DNA of 64,000 nucleotides from Pseudomonas paracarnis (GCF_904063055.1 NZ_CAJFCN010000006.1:124001-188000); one strand, 5' to 3'; counted from the first letter of the stretch, positions 35,835 through 45,528 are shown. Numbers and translations: made by a program. The notes: generated by a model not told the origin, from the letters alone.

Positions 35835-37027
35835 TGCATTTCGATGCCATCGACCGCGTGCCCGGCGACCCGATCCTCGGGTTGATGGACCTGTATACCC
35901 AGGACGCCAACCCGAACAAGTTCGACCTGGGCGTAGGTGTCTATAAGGACGAGCAAGGCCTGACGCCGATTCCCCACTCGGTGAAGCTGGCGGAACAGCG
36001 CCTGGTCGACACCCAAGTGACCAAGACCTATATCGGTGGGCATGGCGATGCAGCCTTCGGCAGCCTGATCAGCCAACTGGTGCTCGGCGCCGACTCGGCC
36101 TTGCTGCGTGACCGCCGCGCTGGCGCCACGCAAACCCCAGGCGGCACCGGCGCCCTGCGCTTGAGTGCCGACTTTATCGCCCACAGCCTGCCGGGCCGTG
36201 GCGTGTGGCTGAGCAACCCGACCTGGCCGATCCACGAAACCATTTTTGCCAAAGCCGGGCTCAAGGTCAGTCATTACCCTTACGTGGGCAGCGACAACCG
36301 CCTGGATGTGACGGCGATGCTGGCAACCCTGTCCAGCGTGCCCAAGGGCGACGTGGTATTGCTGCACGCGTGCTGCCATAACCCGACCGGCTTTGACCTG
36401 TCCCAGGATGACTGGCGCCAGGTCTTGCAGATCGTGCGTGAACGCCAGTTGCTGCCGCTGATCGACTTCGCCTACCAGGGCTTTGGCGATGGCCTGGAAC
36501 AGGACGCCTGGGCGGTGCGCCTGTTTGCCGCCGAGCTGCCGGAAGTGCTGATCACCAGCTCCTGCTCGAAGAACTTCGGCCTGTATCGCGACCGCGTGGG
36601 TGCATTGATCGTCTGTGCGGCGGATGCCGAAAAGCTCACCGATGTACGCAGCCAACTGGCGAATATCGCGCGCAACCTGTGGTCGACACCGCCGGATCAC
36701 GGTGCTGCGGTGGTGGCGACCATTCTCGGTGATGCACAGCTGAAAAAGCAGTGGAGCGAGGAAGTCGAGGCCATGCGTTCGCGGATCGCTCAGTTACGCT
36801 CCGGATTGGTGGAAGCGCTTGCGCCCCATGGCCTGGCCGAGAAATTCGCACATATCGGCACGCAGCGTGGGATGTTTTCCTATACCGGCTTGAGTGCCGA
36901 GCAGGTCAAGCAACTGCGCGAAAAGCACAGTGTGTATATGGTCAGTTCGGGGCGGGCTAACGTGGCCGGGGTTGATGCAACGCGCTTGACGTTGCTGGCT
37001 CAAGCCATCGCCGACGTTTCCAACTGA
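35834..37027 (+). CDS. phhC: Aromatic amino acid aminotransferase
   Basis: PhhC converts tyrosine to 4-hydroxyphenylpyruvate, the next step after PhhA. The product is 397 residues, a class I fold aminotransferase. The PLP lysine is in ITSSCSKNFGLYRDRVGAL; LLHACCHNPTGFDLSQDDW holds the Asn-Pro-Thr-Gly motif. The start [20 protein letters not shown] overlaps the phhB stop; a longer frame from 35717 would overlap phhB and is rejected. It is followed by a REPIN that could mark the end of the transcript. Confidence 0.97.
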   Translation: MHFDAIDRVPGDPILGLMDLYTQDANPNKFDLGVGVYKDEQGLTPIPHSVKLAEQRLVDTQVTKTYIGGHGDAAFGSLISQLVLGADSALLRDRRAGATQTPGGTGALRLSADFIAHSLPGRGVWLSNPTWPIHETIFAKAGLKVSHYPYVGSDNRLDVTAMLATLSSVPKGDVVLLHACCHNPTGFDLSQDDWRQVLQIVRERQLLPLIDFAYQGFGDGLEQDAWAVRLFAAELPEVLITSSCSKNFGLYRDRVGALIVCAADAEKLTDVRSQLANIARNLWSTPPDHGAAVVATILGDAQLKKQWSEEVEAMRSRIAQLRSGLVEALAPHGLAEKFAHIGTQRGMFSYTGLSAEQVKQLREKHSVYMVSSGRANVAGVDATRLTLLAQAIADVSN

Positions 37028-37043
37028 AGAAACAGGATTACGT

Positions 37044-37130
37044 GTGGGAGCTGGCTTGCCTGCGATGGCGGTGGTTCAGTTGCAGATTAATTGCCTGGCC
37101 CACCGCCATCGCGGGCAAGCCCGCTCCCAC
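37044..37130. repeat. REPIN after phhC, related to the 32-kb array
   Basis: This 87-bp inverted REP pair has a GAGCTGGC left arm and a GAGCGGGC right arm. Its centre (CAGTTGCAGATTAATTG) matches the first REPIN of the array at 32004. The 45 bases after it resemble the array spacer (AGGGGATTGATGCCGGACGC), which the other single REPINs lack. Confidence 0.93.
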
Positions 37131-37203
37131 AGGGGATTGATGCCGGACGCTGAATCCGTGTGCGATACCTAGCCAGCGCCCACTTTTATAAGCATGCAGG
37201 GCT

Positions 37204-38013
37204 TCAGCCAGCGACCATTTCGGCCTTTAGCAGTACCTCTTTGGCCTGCGCATCCGCCAACCGATACAACTCGATATGCCCATCCCAGTGCTCGATCAAG
37301 GCCGTGCACGACTCCACCCAATCCCCGCAGTTGAGGTAATCCACCTCGCCCACCTTGCGAATCTCGGCATGGTGAATATGCCCGCACACCACCCCGTGCA
37401 ATTCACGCTTGGTCACCTCGTGGGCAATCGCCTCTTCGAAATCGCTGATAAAACTCACTGCCGTCTTGACCTTGTGTTTCAGGTACGCCGACAGCGACCA
37501 GTAACCGTAGCCATACCGCGCACGCCAGTGGTTCAGCCAGCGGTTCAGCGTCAGGGTGAATTCGTAGGCCGAGTCGCCGAGGAAGGCGAGCCAGCGGTGA
37601 TAGCGCGTGATCACATCAAACTGGTCGCCATGAATCACCAGCAAGTGGCGGCCGTCGGCGGTGACGTGTACAGCCTCATCGACCAATTGGATATTGCCCA
37701 GGATCAGCTTGGAATAGCGACGCAGGAACTCGTCATGGTTGCCGGTGACATAGATCACCTCGGTGCCACGTTTGGCCATGGTCAGCAAGCGGCGGATCAC
37801 GTTGGTGTGGGCCTGGGGCCAATACATGCCACCGCGCAGTTTCCAACCGTCGATGATGTCACCGACCAGGTAGACCTTGTCGGCGTGGTAGCCCTTGAGA
37901 AAGTGCGACAGGTGTTCGGCCTGGCAATCCCGAGTGCCCAGGTGCACGTCGGAAATCCACAGGGTTCGCACCCGTTGCTTGCGGCTGGGCTTGGTGAACT
38001 CGGCACGGGTCAT
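37204..38013 (-). CDS. LpxH-like UDP-2,3-diacylglucosamine diphosphatase / metallophosphoesterase
   Basis: This 269-residue calcineurin-like phosphoesterase has all metal-binding motifs: SDVHLG (Asp-x-His), VGDIIDGW (Gly-Asp), TGNHDEFL (Gly-Asn-His-Asp) and CGHIHHAEI (Gly-His-x-His). The best family match is the LpxH-like group, which hydrolyses UDP-2,3-diacylglucosamine in lipid A synthesis. Pseudomonads usually also carry a canonical lpxH, so this may be a paralogue with another substrate. The open frame extends to 38112; the ATG at 38013 (MTRAEFTKPSRKQRVRTLW) is chosen, with 38019 as an alternative. Confidence 0.85.
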   Translation of the reverse strand: MTRAEFTKPSRKQRVRTLWISDVHLGTRDCQAEHLSHFLKGYHADKVYLVGDIIDGWKLRGGMYWPQAHTNVIRRLLTMAKRGTEVIYVTGNHDEFLRRYSKLILGNIQLVDEAVHVTADGRHLLVIHGDQFDVITRYHRWLAFLGDSAYEFTLTLNRWLNHWRARYGYGYWSLSAYLKHKVKTAVSFISDFEEAIAHEVTKRELHGVVCGHIHHAEIRKVGEVDYLNCGDWVESCTALIEHWDGHIELYRLADAQAKEVLLKAEMVAG

Positions 38014-38150
38014 GGGCATCCCTCGACGCTGTTTTGGCGAGCTTGCGCCTTGGCGATTAATAGTCCATGACAAGCGTGCGTCAGTCTGATGACAGCGCCC
38101 GTCGCTCGCCAAGCGTTGTAGACTGACAGCTTGCCGCCCTGGAGACCGCG

Positions 38151-38900
38151 ATGAGCCCGACCCTCACGCTACGCCACTACCTCGAAGCGCCCATTGCCCA
38201 CAGCCATGACCATGCGCAGTTGGTGTTCGGCCTTTCCGGGCACCTGGACCTGGAAGTCGATGGCCGTGGCAGCCAGGTGCGCGAAAGCAGCGTGATGGTG
38301 CTGCCCTTCTCCACCCACCACGCCTGCATCAGCCGCGATGGCAGCCGCTGCCTGGTGCTGGATGTGCCGACCGAGCACTGGGTGGTGCAATCCTTGGGCG
38401 AACATGCCGATGCCAGCCGCCGCTTGCTCGACCAACCCGCACGCCTGGCGCTGGATGCCCGGCAACACCAGTTGGTGCAGTGGCTGGCACAAAGCCCGGT
38501 GCACGACCCGCTGATCGTCCAGCAAGGCGCCGTGTTGTTACTGGCCAGCCTCAACCACCCTCAGGGTCAACCGCTGCCTGGCCGGCGTCTGCCTTATGCC
38601 GCGTTCAATAGCCATATCGAGCGCCATGCGGCGCGTCCGCTCCAGGTGGCCGACCTGGCACGGATTGCCGATTTGTCCGTGCCGCGCCTGCATGCACGGT
38701 TTATGGCTGAGTGCGGGCAAACGCCGATGGACTATCTACGCAGTCGTCGCTTGCATATGGCGCTCAGGCTTTTACGCGAAACCTCCCTGCCCATCGGCGA
38801 GATTGCCGAGCGCGTCGGCTACGCCTCGCAAAGTGCATTTTGCGCGGCCATGCTACGGGCCTTTGGCGCCTCGCCCGGGGCGTTGCGTCGGGCGGGCTAG
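38151..38900 (+). CDS. AraC family transcriptional regulator
   Basis: In 249 residues there is an N-terminal cupin-like sensing domain (about 1-140, with SHDHAQLVFGLSGHLDLEVD) and a C-terminal AraC helix-turn-helix pair (about 150-245), including LQVADLARIADLSVPRLHAR and PIGEIAERVGYASQSAFCAA. GGAG precedes the ATG. It is divergent from the metallophosphoesterase and upstream of the EamA exporter, which it may regulate; the inducer is unknown. Confidence 0.92.
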   Translation: MSPTLTLRHYLEAPIAHSHDHAQLVFGLSGHLDLEVDGRGSQVRESSVMVLPFSTHHACISRDGSRCLVLDVPTEHWVVQSLGEHADASRRLLDQPARLALDARQHQLVQWLAQSPVHDPLIVQQGAVLLLASLNHPQGQPLPGRRLPYAAFNSHIERHAARPLQVADLARIADLSVPRLHARFMAECGQTPMDYLRSRRLHMALRLLRETSLPIGEIAERVGYASQSAFCAAMLRAFGASPGALRRAG

Positions 38901-39000
38901 CAAGAGTCTTGCGCTAAAAATCACCCGGCCCGCGACAGACGCCCATCCTCCAACCCTCTAGACTGCGAGGCTGTCACCCCCTGTTGGATCAAGGATCGCA

Positions 39001-39882
39001 ATGACTCCCCGCTCAGCCCTTGGCGCCCTGCATATCGGCGCACTGATGTTTGGCCTCACCGGCGTATTCGGCAAGCTGGCGGCGGCCTCCCCTGCCATCA
39101 TCGTATTCGGCCGGGCCGCGTTTGCCGTGCTGGCCCTGGCGGTATTCGCCCGCTTTGCCAGCAACGCTCCCTGGAAAAAACTGGAGATGCGTGACTGGCG
39201 TCGCCTGCTGGTCAGCGGCGTCGTGCTGGCCGCCCATTGGGTGACGTTCTTTATCGCTGTCAAAGTCGCGGGTGTGGCCGTGGCGACCCTGGGGTTCACC
39301 GCATTTCCGGCCTTTACCGTAATCCTTGAGGGGCTGATTTTCCGCGAGCGCATTCGCGCCAATGAAGTGCTGCTGGTGGTGCTGGTCACCGTTGGCCTGG
39401 TGCTTGTGACCCCGGATTTCAATCTCGCCAGCGAGGCCACGGGCGGGCTGCTGTGGGGCATCGCCTCGGGCCTGTTGTTCTCGTTGTTGTCGCTGAACAA
39501 TCGCGCCAGTTCAGGGCGCATTCCTGCGGTACAGGCCGCGCTGTGCCAGAACGTCGTGGTCGCCGCGCTCCTGCTGCCCGTGGCCGCGCCGGGGTTGGCG
39601 GATGTGCGAGGGATAGATTGGCTGTGGATCGGGCTGCTGGGGGTGTTTTGTACCGGCCTGGCCCACAGCCTGTTTGTCGCCAGCCTTGCGGTGATCAAGG
39701 CGCGCACCGCGTCGGTGGTGTTTGCGATGGAACCGGTCTACGGCATCACCGTGGCCTGGCTGTTGTTTGCCGAAACCCCGACCCTGCGCATGCTGCTGGG
39801 CGGCGCCTTGATCATCGTCGCCATCGTGCTCTCCGGCCTGATGGGCAGCGCCAGCCAGGCCAAGCAACCGGCGCCGGCCTGA
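39001..39882 (+). CDS. EamA/DMT family transporter
   Basis: This is an inner-membrane permease of 293 residues with about ten predicted hydrophobic helices and two EamA repeats (about 10-140 and 150-285). Recognisable segments are LMFGLTGVFGKLAAASPAII and ASVVFAMEPVYGITVAWLLF. Family members export amino acids or other metabolites, and the substrate cannot be told from sequence. A ribosome-binding site (AAGGA) lies 6 bp before the ATG. It lies 100 bp downstream of the AraC regulator. Confidence 0.9.
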   Translation: MTPRSALGALHIGALMFGLTGVFGKLAAASPAIIVFGRAAFAVLALAVFARFASNAPWKKLEMRDWRRLLVSGVVLAAHWVTFFIAVKVAGVAVATLGFTAFPAFTVILEGLIFRERIRANEVLLVVLVTVGLVLVTPDFNLASEATGGLLWGIASGLLFSLLSLNNRASSGRIPAVQAALCQNVVVAALLLPVAAPGLADVRGIDWLWIGLLGVFCTGLAHSLFVASLAVIKARTASVVFAMEPVYGITVAWLLFAETPTLRMLLGGALIIVAIVLSGLMGSASQAKQPAPA

Positions 39883-39884
39883 CT

Positions 39885-40175
39885 TCAGACGGTACGGTCG
39901 TTATGCCCGAGGTCGCGCTGCGGGTCGATCTGGTCGCGCACTCGCTGCTTGAGCACCTTGGCCTCGGGAAAACCGCCATCGGCCTTGCGCTCCCAAATCT
40001 GCACGCCATCGCAGGTAATGCGAAAGGCCCCGCCGGTGGCCGGTTCCAGTGCCACGCGCCCCAAGTCATCGGCAAAGGTGCTGAGTAGCTCCTGGGCCAG
40101 CCACGCGGCGCGCAGCAACCACTGGCACTGGGTGCAATAGGTGATCACGATCTCGGGTTTGCATGCAGACATCAT
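39885..40175 (-). CDS. SelT/SelW/SelH (Rdx) family thioredoxin-like protein
   Basis: This is a 96-residue Rdx-fold protein with a CxxC redox motif, CTQC, in VITYCTQCQWLLRAAWLAQE, as in SelW relatives that use Cys where some carry selenocysteine. The middle has TGGAFRITCDGVQIWERKAD. AGGAG lies 7 bp before the first of two adjacent ATGs. It is convergent with the EamA gene (2-bp gap) and divergent from plpD, sharing a 77-bp intergenic region. Its redox partner is unknown. Confidence 0.87.
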   Translation of the reverse strand: MMSACKPEIVITYCTQCQWLLRAAWLAQELLSTFADDLGRVALEPATGGAFRITCDGVQIWERKADGGFPEAKVLKQRVRDQIDPQRDLGHNDRTV

Positions 40176-40252
40176 TAAGCGGCTCCTGGCGTAACAGGCT
40201 CAGCGAATCGGGTGGCTATAATAGCGGCCTTTGTCGCCCAGCCACGAGATTG

Positions 40253-42445
40253 ATGATGCGCCGCCTGCTGTCTTGCCTGTTCCTGTGCCTTGTCCCCCTA
40301 CTTGCCGACGCGGTAGAAGCCCCCCGCCCGAAAATCGGCCTGGTGCTGTCCGGCGGCGCCGCCCGTGGCCTGGCGCATATCGGCGTGCTCAAGGCGCTTG
40401 AAGAGCAAGGTATTCATATCGATGCGATTGCCGGCACCAGTATGGGCGCGGTGATTGGCGGGTTGTATGCGTCGGGCTACAAAATTGACGAGCTGGAGAA
40501 GTTGGCGCTGGGGATCGACTGGCAGCAGGCCCTGTCCGACGCGCCACCGCGTGAAGATGTACCGTTTCGGCGCAAACAGGACGACCGGGATTTCCTGGTC
40601 AAACAAAAACTCAGTTTCCGCGACGATGGCAGCCTCGGCCTGCCGCTGGGCGTGATCCAGGGCCAGAACCTGGCGTTGCTGCTGGAAAGCATGTTCGCCC
40701 ACAGCAGCAACACGCGTAATTTCGACAAGCTGCCGATCCCATTCCGCGCCGTGGCCACCGACATCACCACCGGCGAAAAAGTAGTCTTCAGCAAAGGCCA
40801 CCTGCCCCAGGTGATACGCGCCAGCATGTCGATTCCCGCGGTGTTCGCCCCGGTGGAGCTGGATGGCCGCCTGCTGGTGGACGGCGGTATGACCGACAAC
40901 ATCCCGTTGGATGTGGCGCGGGAGATGGGCGTCGATATTGCTATCGTGGTCGACATCGGCACCCCGCTGCGCTCGCGCAAACAACTGGCCACCGTGGTGG
41001 ACGTGCTCAACCAGTCCATCACCCTGATGACCCGGCGTAACTCCGAGGAACAACTCAAGGCCCTGAACCCCAAGGACGTGTTGATCCAACCGCCGCTGGC
41101 CGCTTATGGCGTCACCGACTTTGGCCGCGCCAAGGACATGATCGATGCCGGCTACCGCGCCACCCGTGCCCTCGACGTGCGCCTGGCACACCTGCGCCCT
41201 GCCGAACCCATCGACGCCGACCTGATAGCCGCCCGCACACCGGGCGAACGCACCCCGGTAATCACCGCAATCCAGGTGGAGAACGACTCCAAAGTCAGCG
41301 ATGACGTTATCCGCTACTACATTCGCCAGGGGCTGGGAGAACCGTTGAACCTGGGCCGCCTGCAATCAGACATGGGCACCCTGTACGGCCTGGATTACTT
41401 CGAGCAGGTGCAATACCGCGTGGTAAAAAAAGGCCAGGACAACACCCTGGTGATCAGCGCACGCGGCAAGCGCAGCGGCACCGACTACCTGCGCCTGGGC
41501 TTGAACCTCTCGGACGACATGCGCGGCGACAGCGCCTTCAACCTCGGCGCCAGTTACCGCGTGAACGGCATCAACCGCCTCGGCGCGGAATGGCTCACAC
41601 GGGTGCAGATCGGTGATCGGCAGGAGCTCTACAGTGAGTTCTACCAACCCATGGACACCGGCTCACGCTACTTTGTGGCCCCCTACATCAGGGCCGAGGC
41701 GCAGAACGTCGAGCTGATCCTGGATAACGACCCCATCTCCGAATACCGCCTGGAACGCTATGGCTTCGGTTTGAACGTGGGCCGGCAGATCGGCAACAGC
41801 GGCGAGATCCGCTTTGGCGTGGGCGAAGCCTGGGGCAAGGCGGACGTGCGCATTGGCGACCGCGATCTGCCAAGCGTGAGCTTCAGCGAAGGCTTCTATG
41901 AACTCAAATATTCCTTCGACTCCCTGGACAACGTGTACTTCCCCCACAGCGGCGAAGACATCGGCCTGGCCTTTCGCGAGTTCGAACCTGGCCTGGGCTC
42001 GGACCAGCGCTACCGCCAGTGGGAATTCAAGCTGGACAAGGCCATGAGCCACGGCCCGGACACCCTGATACTGGGCGGCCGCTATGGGCGCACCCTGGAC
42101 GATTCGGATGTGGTGATTTCCAGCTTCCTGCTAGGAGGCGCACGGCAATTATCAGGCTTCCGCCAGGATGCGATTTCGGGGCAGAACATCAGCCTGATGC
42201 GCGCGGTGTACTACCGCAGGCTCACCCCGCGCTCTTACCTGCCTCTGGACTTCCCGTTGTACCTGGGTGCATCCCTGGAACGGGGTCGGGCGTGGAACAA
42301 CGATAACGAGTTCGACAGCGGCTATATCAACGCGGCGAGTATTTTCCTGGGGTTTGATACACCCTTGGGGCCGCTGAATTTCAGCTATGGGTTCAATGAT
42401 GATAATCAGAAGGCGGTGTACTTGAACCTGGGCCAGACGTTCTAA
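40253..42445 (+). CDS. plpD: PlpD-like patatin autotransporter (type Vd)
   Basis: This is a secreted phospholipase A of the type Vd autotransporter class, 730 residues (PlpD of P. aeruginosa is about 728). A signal peptide (about 1-22) is followed by a patatin domain (about 25-320) with the oxyanion motif GGAARG, nucleophile Ser63 in GTSMG and catalytic Asp210 in DGGMTDN. A POTRA-like linker (about 330-410) and a C-terminal 16-strand-like beta-barrel ending in VYLNLGQTF follow. ATG at 40253 or 40256 is possible. A clean -10 element (TATAAT, 40217-40222) lies upstream. Confidence 0.93.
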   Translation: MMRRLLSCLFLCLVPLLADAVEAPRPKIGLVLSGGAARGLAHIGVLKALEEQGIHIDAIAGTSMGAVIGGLYASGYKIDELEKLALGIDWQQALSDAPPREDVPFRRKQDDRDFLVKQKLSFRDDGSLGLPLGVIQGQNLALLLESMFAHSSNTRNFDKLPIPFRAVATDITTGEKVVFSKGHLPQVIRASMSIPAVFAPVELDGRLLVDGGMTDNIPLDVAREMGVDIAIVVDIGTPLRSRKQLATVVDVLNQSITLMTRRNSEEQLKALNPKDVLIQPPLAAYGVTDFGRAKDMIDAGYRATRALDVRLAHLRPAEPIDADLIAARTPGERTPVITAIQVENDSKVSDDVIRYYIRQGLGEPLNLGRLQSDMGTLYGLDYFEQVQYRVVKKGQDNTLVISARGKRSGTDYLRLGLNLSDDMRGDSAFNLGASYRVNGINRLGAEWLTRVQIGDRQELYSEFYQPMDTGSRYFVAPYIRAEAQNVELILDNDPISEYRLERYGFGLNVGRQIGNSGEIRFGVGEAWGKADVRIGDRDLPSVSFSEGFYELKYSFDSLDNVYFPHSGEDIGLAFREFEPGLGSDQRYRQWEFKLDKAMSHGPDTLILGGRYGRTLDDSDVVISSFLLGGARQLSGFRQDAISGQNISLMRAVYYRRLTPRSYLPLDFPLYLGASLERGRAWNNDNEFDSGYINAASIFLGFDTPLGPLNFSYGFNDDNQKAVYLNLGQTF

Positions 42446-42467
42446 GAAGCCGAACACTAAACCCAAT

Positions 42468-42555
42468 GTGGGAGCTGGCTTGCCTGCGATAGCGGTGCGT
42501 CAGCCAGCTAATCCCTTGACTGAATGTCCGTCATCGCAGGCAAGCCAGCTCCCAC
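42468..42555. repeat. REPIN between plpD and slyA
   Basis: This 88-bp inverted REP pair, with GTGGGAGCTGGCTTGCCTGC arms, fills most of the gap between the convergent plpD and slyA genes. It could form a hairpin at both transcript ends. Confidence 0.92.
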
Positions 42556-42565
42556 ATTATTTAGA

Positions 42566-43000
42566 TCAGGACTTTTCCAGGTTCGCCAGGATGTGCTCAT
42601 GCACCCGCATGCACACCCGCAGGTCTTCCTCATTCACGCCCACGAACAACTCATGGCGCAACGCCGTGGCGATGGTTTCGATCTGGTCGATCAACGGTTG
42701 GGCGGTGTCGCACAGCAGGATACGTTTGGCACGACGGTCTTCTACTACGGCCTGGCGTTGCACCAGGCCCTGGCCCTCGAGGCTGTCGAGCAGACGAGCC
42801 AGGGTGGGCCCTTCCACGCCGACACTCTGGGCCAATTCACGCTGGGTGGGTGCTTCGACAAAACGGGCCAGGTGCAACAGCACCAGCCAGCGCGCCTGGG
42901 ACAAGCCCAGCCCCGCCAGCCGGCGATCCAGTTCGGCGCGCCAACCTCGGGACATTTGCGCCAACTGCATGCCAAAACGGTGTTGATCGGTTAACGGCAT
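42566..43000 (-). CDS. slyA: SlyA-type MarR family regulator
   Basis: In 144 residues the winged-helix MarR domain closely follows E. coli/Salmonella SlyA: SRGWRAELDRRLAGLGLSQA, QSVGVEGPTLARLLDSLEGQ and the wing VVEDRRAKRILLCDTAQPLI. SlyA proteins bind TTAGCAAGCTAA-like boxes and regulate envelope and virulence genes, often by counter-silencing. Just upstream lies TTAGTCAGCTAA, which argues for autoregulation. Divergence in the C-terminus leaves some doubt about orthology. Confidence 0.85.
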   Translation of the reverse strand: MPLTDQHRFGMQLAQMSRGWRAELDRRLAGLGLSQARWLVLLHLARFVEAPTQRELAQSVGVEGPTLARLLDSLEGQGLVQRQAVVEDRRAKRILLCDTAQPLIDQIETIATALRHELFVGVNEEDLRVCMRVHEHILANLEKS

Positions 43001-43036
43001 AAAAAACTCATGTTTAAGACTGAAAATAAAGTATGG

Positions 43037-43055
43037 CTAATTATTAGTCAGCTAA
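43037..43055. promoter_or_regulatory. SlyA-like operator upstream of slyA
   Basis: CTAATTATTAG (43037-43047) is a perfect inverted repeat and overlaps TTAGTCAGCTAA (43044-43055). The second site matches the SlyA consensus TTAGCAAGCTAA at 10 of 12 bases. They are 37-55 bp upstream of the slyA start, consistent with autoregulation. Confidence 0.6.
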
Positions 43056-43121
43056 GCATGAGCCCTGTCAGTAGGCAAGGCCCGCTATGTACTGATTCGT
43101 TACATTGTCGTAATTGGCACA

Positions 43122-45251
43122 CTAAATTTCGAATTCCGACTGCAAAGCAGCACGCACGCAGTACAAAACGCCTTCCGGAACACGCCCGGTAAATAACGGC
43201 GCAATCTCCGTGACAGCTGGCAATTCGCCTTCTCCATCGAGAAAAGCGTCCTGGATTTCACCGAGCAAATCTTCAGGCAAATCAAGGGCCTGCTCCAGGG
43301 ACAATTGCTGCTTGCCGATGGCTTCGGCGAGCAAGGTGTATACGTTTTTTTCCGAGCATTGCAGCTGGCCGGCGATCTGGATCGGGGTCATGCCGGCGCG
43401 GGCCAGGCTGATCAGTTCGTGGCGAATATCGGCGATTTCCTTCGGCGCTTCGGCCTGGCCGCCGAGCACTTCCAGGAAGGCCTGGCCGTAGCGTTCCAGT
43501 TTACGCGCGCCCACACCGCTGACCCGGGCCATCTCGGCCATGGTGGTGGGCTGCTCGCGGAGCATCTCCAGCAAGGTGGAGTCGGGAAAGATAACGTAGG
43601 GTGGCACGCTGTGCTCCTGCGCCAGTTTGCGCCGCAGGGTGCGCAAGGCTTCCCACTGTTCGCGTTCTTCACCCCGCACCAGTTGGCTGGCCTGGCTAGT
43701 ACTGCTGCTTTTGGCGGTGGTCTGCGGCTTGAGGTCACGGCGCAGTTCCAGGCTCACTTCGCCCTTGAGCAAGGGCCGGCAACTATCATTCAGGCGCAGC
43801 CCGCCGTAGCCTTCGATATCGATGTCGACCAGCCCACGGGCAACCATCTGGCGAAACAGCGAACGCCACTCACCTTCGGCGCGAGCTTTGCCGACACCGT
43901 ACACCGAGAGTTTCTCGTGGCCGAAGCTGCGGATTTTTTCATTGTCCTTGCCCAGCAGTACGTCCACCAGATGGCCCACACCATAACGCTGGCCGGTGCG
44001 ATAGATCGTCGACAACGCCTGGCGCGCCGGCTCGGTGGCGTCCCAGGTTTGTACGCCGTCGATGCAGTTATCGCAGTGGCCGCAGGGTTCAGGCATGTCT
44101 TCGTCGAAATACGCCAGCAGGGTCTGGCGGCGGCAGCGGGTCTCTTCGCACAACGAGAGCATGGCATCGAGCTTGTGCTGTTCCAGGCGTTTGTGGCGCT
44201 CGTCGCCCTCGGAGTTCTGCAGCATCTGCTTGAGCATCACCACGTCTTGCAGTCCGTAGACCATCCAGGCATCCGCCGGCAGGCCATCGCGGCCGGCACG
44301 CCCGGTTTCCTGGTAATAGGCCTCAAGGGACTTGGGCAGGTCCATGTGCGCCACGAAACGCACGTTGGATTTGTCGATGCCCATGCCAAAGGCGATGGTT
44401 GCCACCATGATCAGGCCTTCCTCGTTCAGGAAGCGCTTCTGGTGCGCTGATCGCGTTTCATTGGGCAGGCCGGCATGGTAAGGCAGTGCCGGGTAGCCTT
44501 GTTCACAGAGGAACGCCGCGACCTCGTCGACTTTCTTGCGCGATAGGCAGTACACGATGCCCGCGTCACTGCGCCGCTCGGACAGGAACGCCAGCAACTG
44601 CTTGCGTGGCTGCTCCTTGGGCACGATGCGGTAGAAAATATTGGGCCGGTCAAAACTCGACAGGAAGCGCTCGGCGTTCTGCAAATGCAGGCGCTCGACG
44701 ATCTCTTCGCGGGTCCGCTTGTCGGCGGTGGCGGTCAGCGCGATACGCGGCACATCGGGAAACAGTTCGGCCAATTGGCCAAGCTGCAGGTATTCGCGAC
44801 GGAAATCGTGACCCCATTGCGACACACAGTGGGCTTCGTCAATGGCGAACAGGGCGATTTCCAGGCTCTGCAAAAAAGCCAGCATGCGTGGCTGCACCAG
44901 GCGCTCCGGCGCCAGGTAGAGCATTTTCACCTCGCCACGCTTGATGCGTGCGGCCAGGTCGCGCTGCTGCTCGGCGCTGAGAGTGGAGTTCAACGACGCG
45001 GCGGCGACACCGAGTTCTTCAAGGGTGGCGACCTGATCGTCCATCAACGCAATCAGCGGCGACACCACCACGGCCAGGCCATTGCGCAACAGCGCCGGCA
45101 CCTGGAAGCACAGCGACTTGCCGCCACCGGTAGGCATCAGTACCAGGGCATCGCCGCCACTGGCCACGCGCTCAATGATCGCACCCTGGCGGCCACGAAA
45201 ACTGTCGTAGCCGAAGATGTCCTTGAGGACGCGTTGAGCCTGCTCGAGCAT
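43122..45251 (-). CDS. recQ: ATP-dependent DNA helicase RecQ
   Basis: RecQ unwinds DNA 3'-5' in recombination and repair. In 709 residues: Walker [17 protein letters not shown] box [16 protein letters not shown], a helicase C domain with [20 protein letters not shown], a zinc-binding Cys cluster ([17 protein letters not shown]), RQC, and an HRDC domain. It is about 100 residues longer than E. coli RecQ; the extra C-terminus contains a helix-turn-helix-like segment ([20 protein letters not shown]). The ATG at 45251 has GGAG upstream. Confidence 0.97.
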   Translation of the reverse strand: MLEQAQRVLKDIFGYDSFRGRQGAIIERVASGGDALVLMPTGGGKSLCFQVPALLRNGLAVVVSPLIALMDDQVATLEELGVAAASLNSTLSAEQQRDLAARIKRGEVKMLYLAPERLVQPRMLAFLQSLEIALFAIDEAHCVSQWGHDFRREYLQLGQLAELFPDVPRIALTATADKRTREEIVERLHLQNAERFLSSFDRPNIFYRIVPKEQPRKQLLAFLSERRSDAGIVYCLSRKKVDEVAAFLCEQGYPALPYHAGLPNETRSAHQKRFLNEEGLIMVATIAFGMGIDKSNVRFVAHMDLPKSLEAYYQETGRAGRDGLPADAWMVYGLQDVVMLKQMLQNSEGDERHKRLEQHKLDAMLSLCEETRCRRQTLLAYFDEDMPEPCGHCDNCIDGVQTWDATEPARQALSTIYRTGQRYGVGHLVDVLLGKDNEKIRSFGHEKLSVYGVGKARAEGEWRSLFRQMVARGLVDIDIEGYGGLRLNDSCRPLLKGEVSLELRRDLKPQTTAKSSSTSQASQLVRGEEREQWEALRTLRRKLAQEHSVPPYVIFPDSTLLEMLREQPTTMAEMARVSGVGARKLERYGQAFLEVLGGQAEAPKEIADIRHELISLARAGMTPIQIAGQLQCSEKNVYTLLAEAIGKQQLSLEQALDLPEDLLGEIQDAFLDGEGELPAVTEIAPLFTGRVPEGVLYCVRAALQSEFEI

Positions 45252-45528
45252 GTAAAACTCCAAAATGGTGCCGAAAACCCCTCTATACAGGCTGGCCGAA
45301 AAAATCCCCGTTCACGAAAAATAATCCGTAAGCGAAGTTTTCCCGGATTGGCGCTGGGCCTGTAGGGGCATCACAAAACGCGGCAGTATACCCGAGCGTT
45401 ATCCACCAAAGGGCGCGACTGACGAATAGACGCACCAGGCTAAAACCGGGCAAATATGCCGTGCGGCTGGCCTGGGCGCTCAAGAAAGCCTAGAATTCAG
45501 CATCGTTTATTCCCAAGGTAGCCCTTCA

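Noticed and set aside
45399..45407. DnaA-box-like TTATCCACC upstream of recQ
   Set aside because: One mismatch and a single occurrence; expected by chance in 64 kb.
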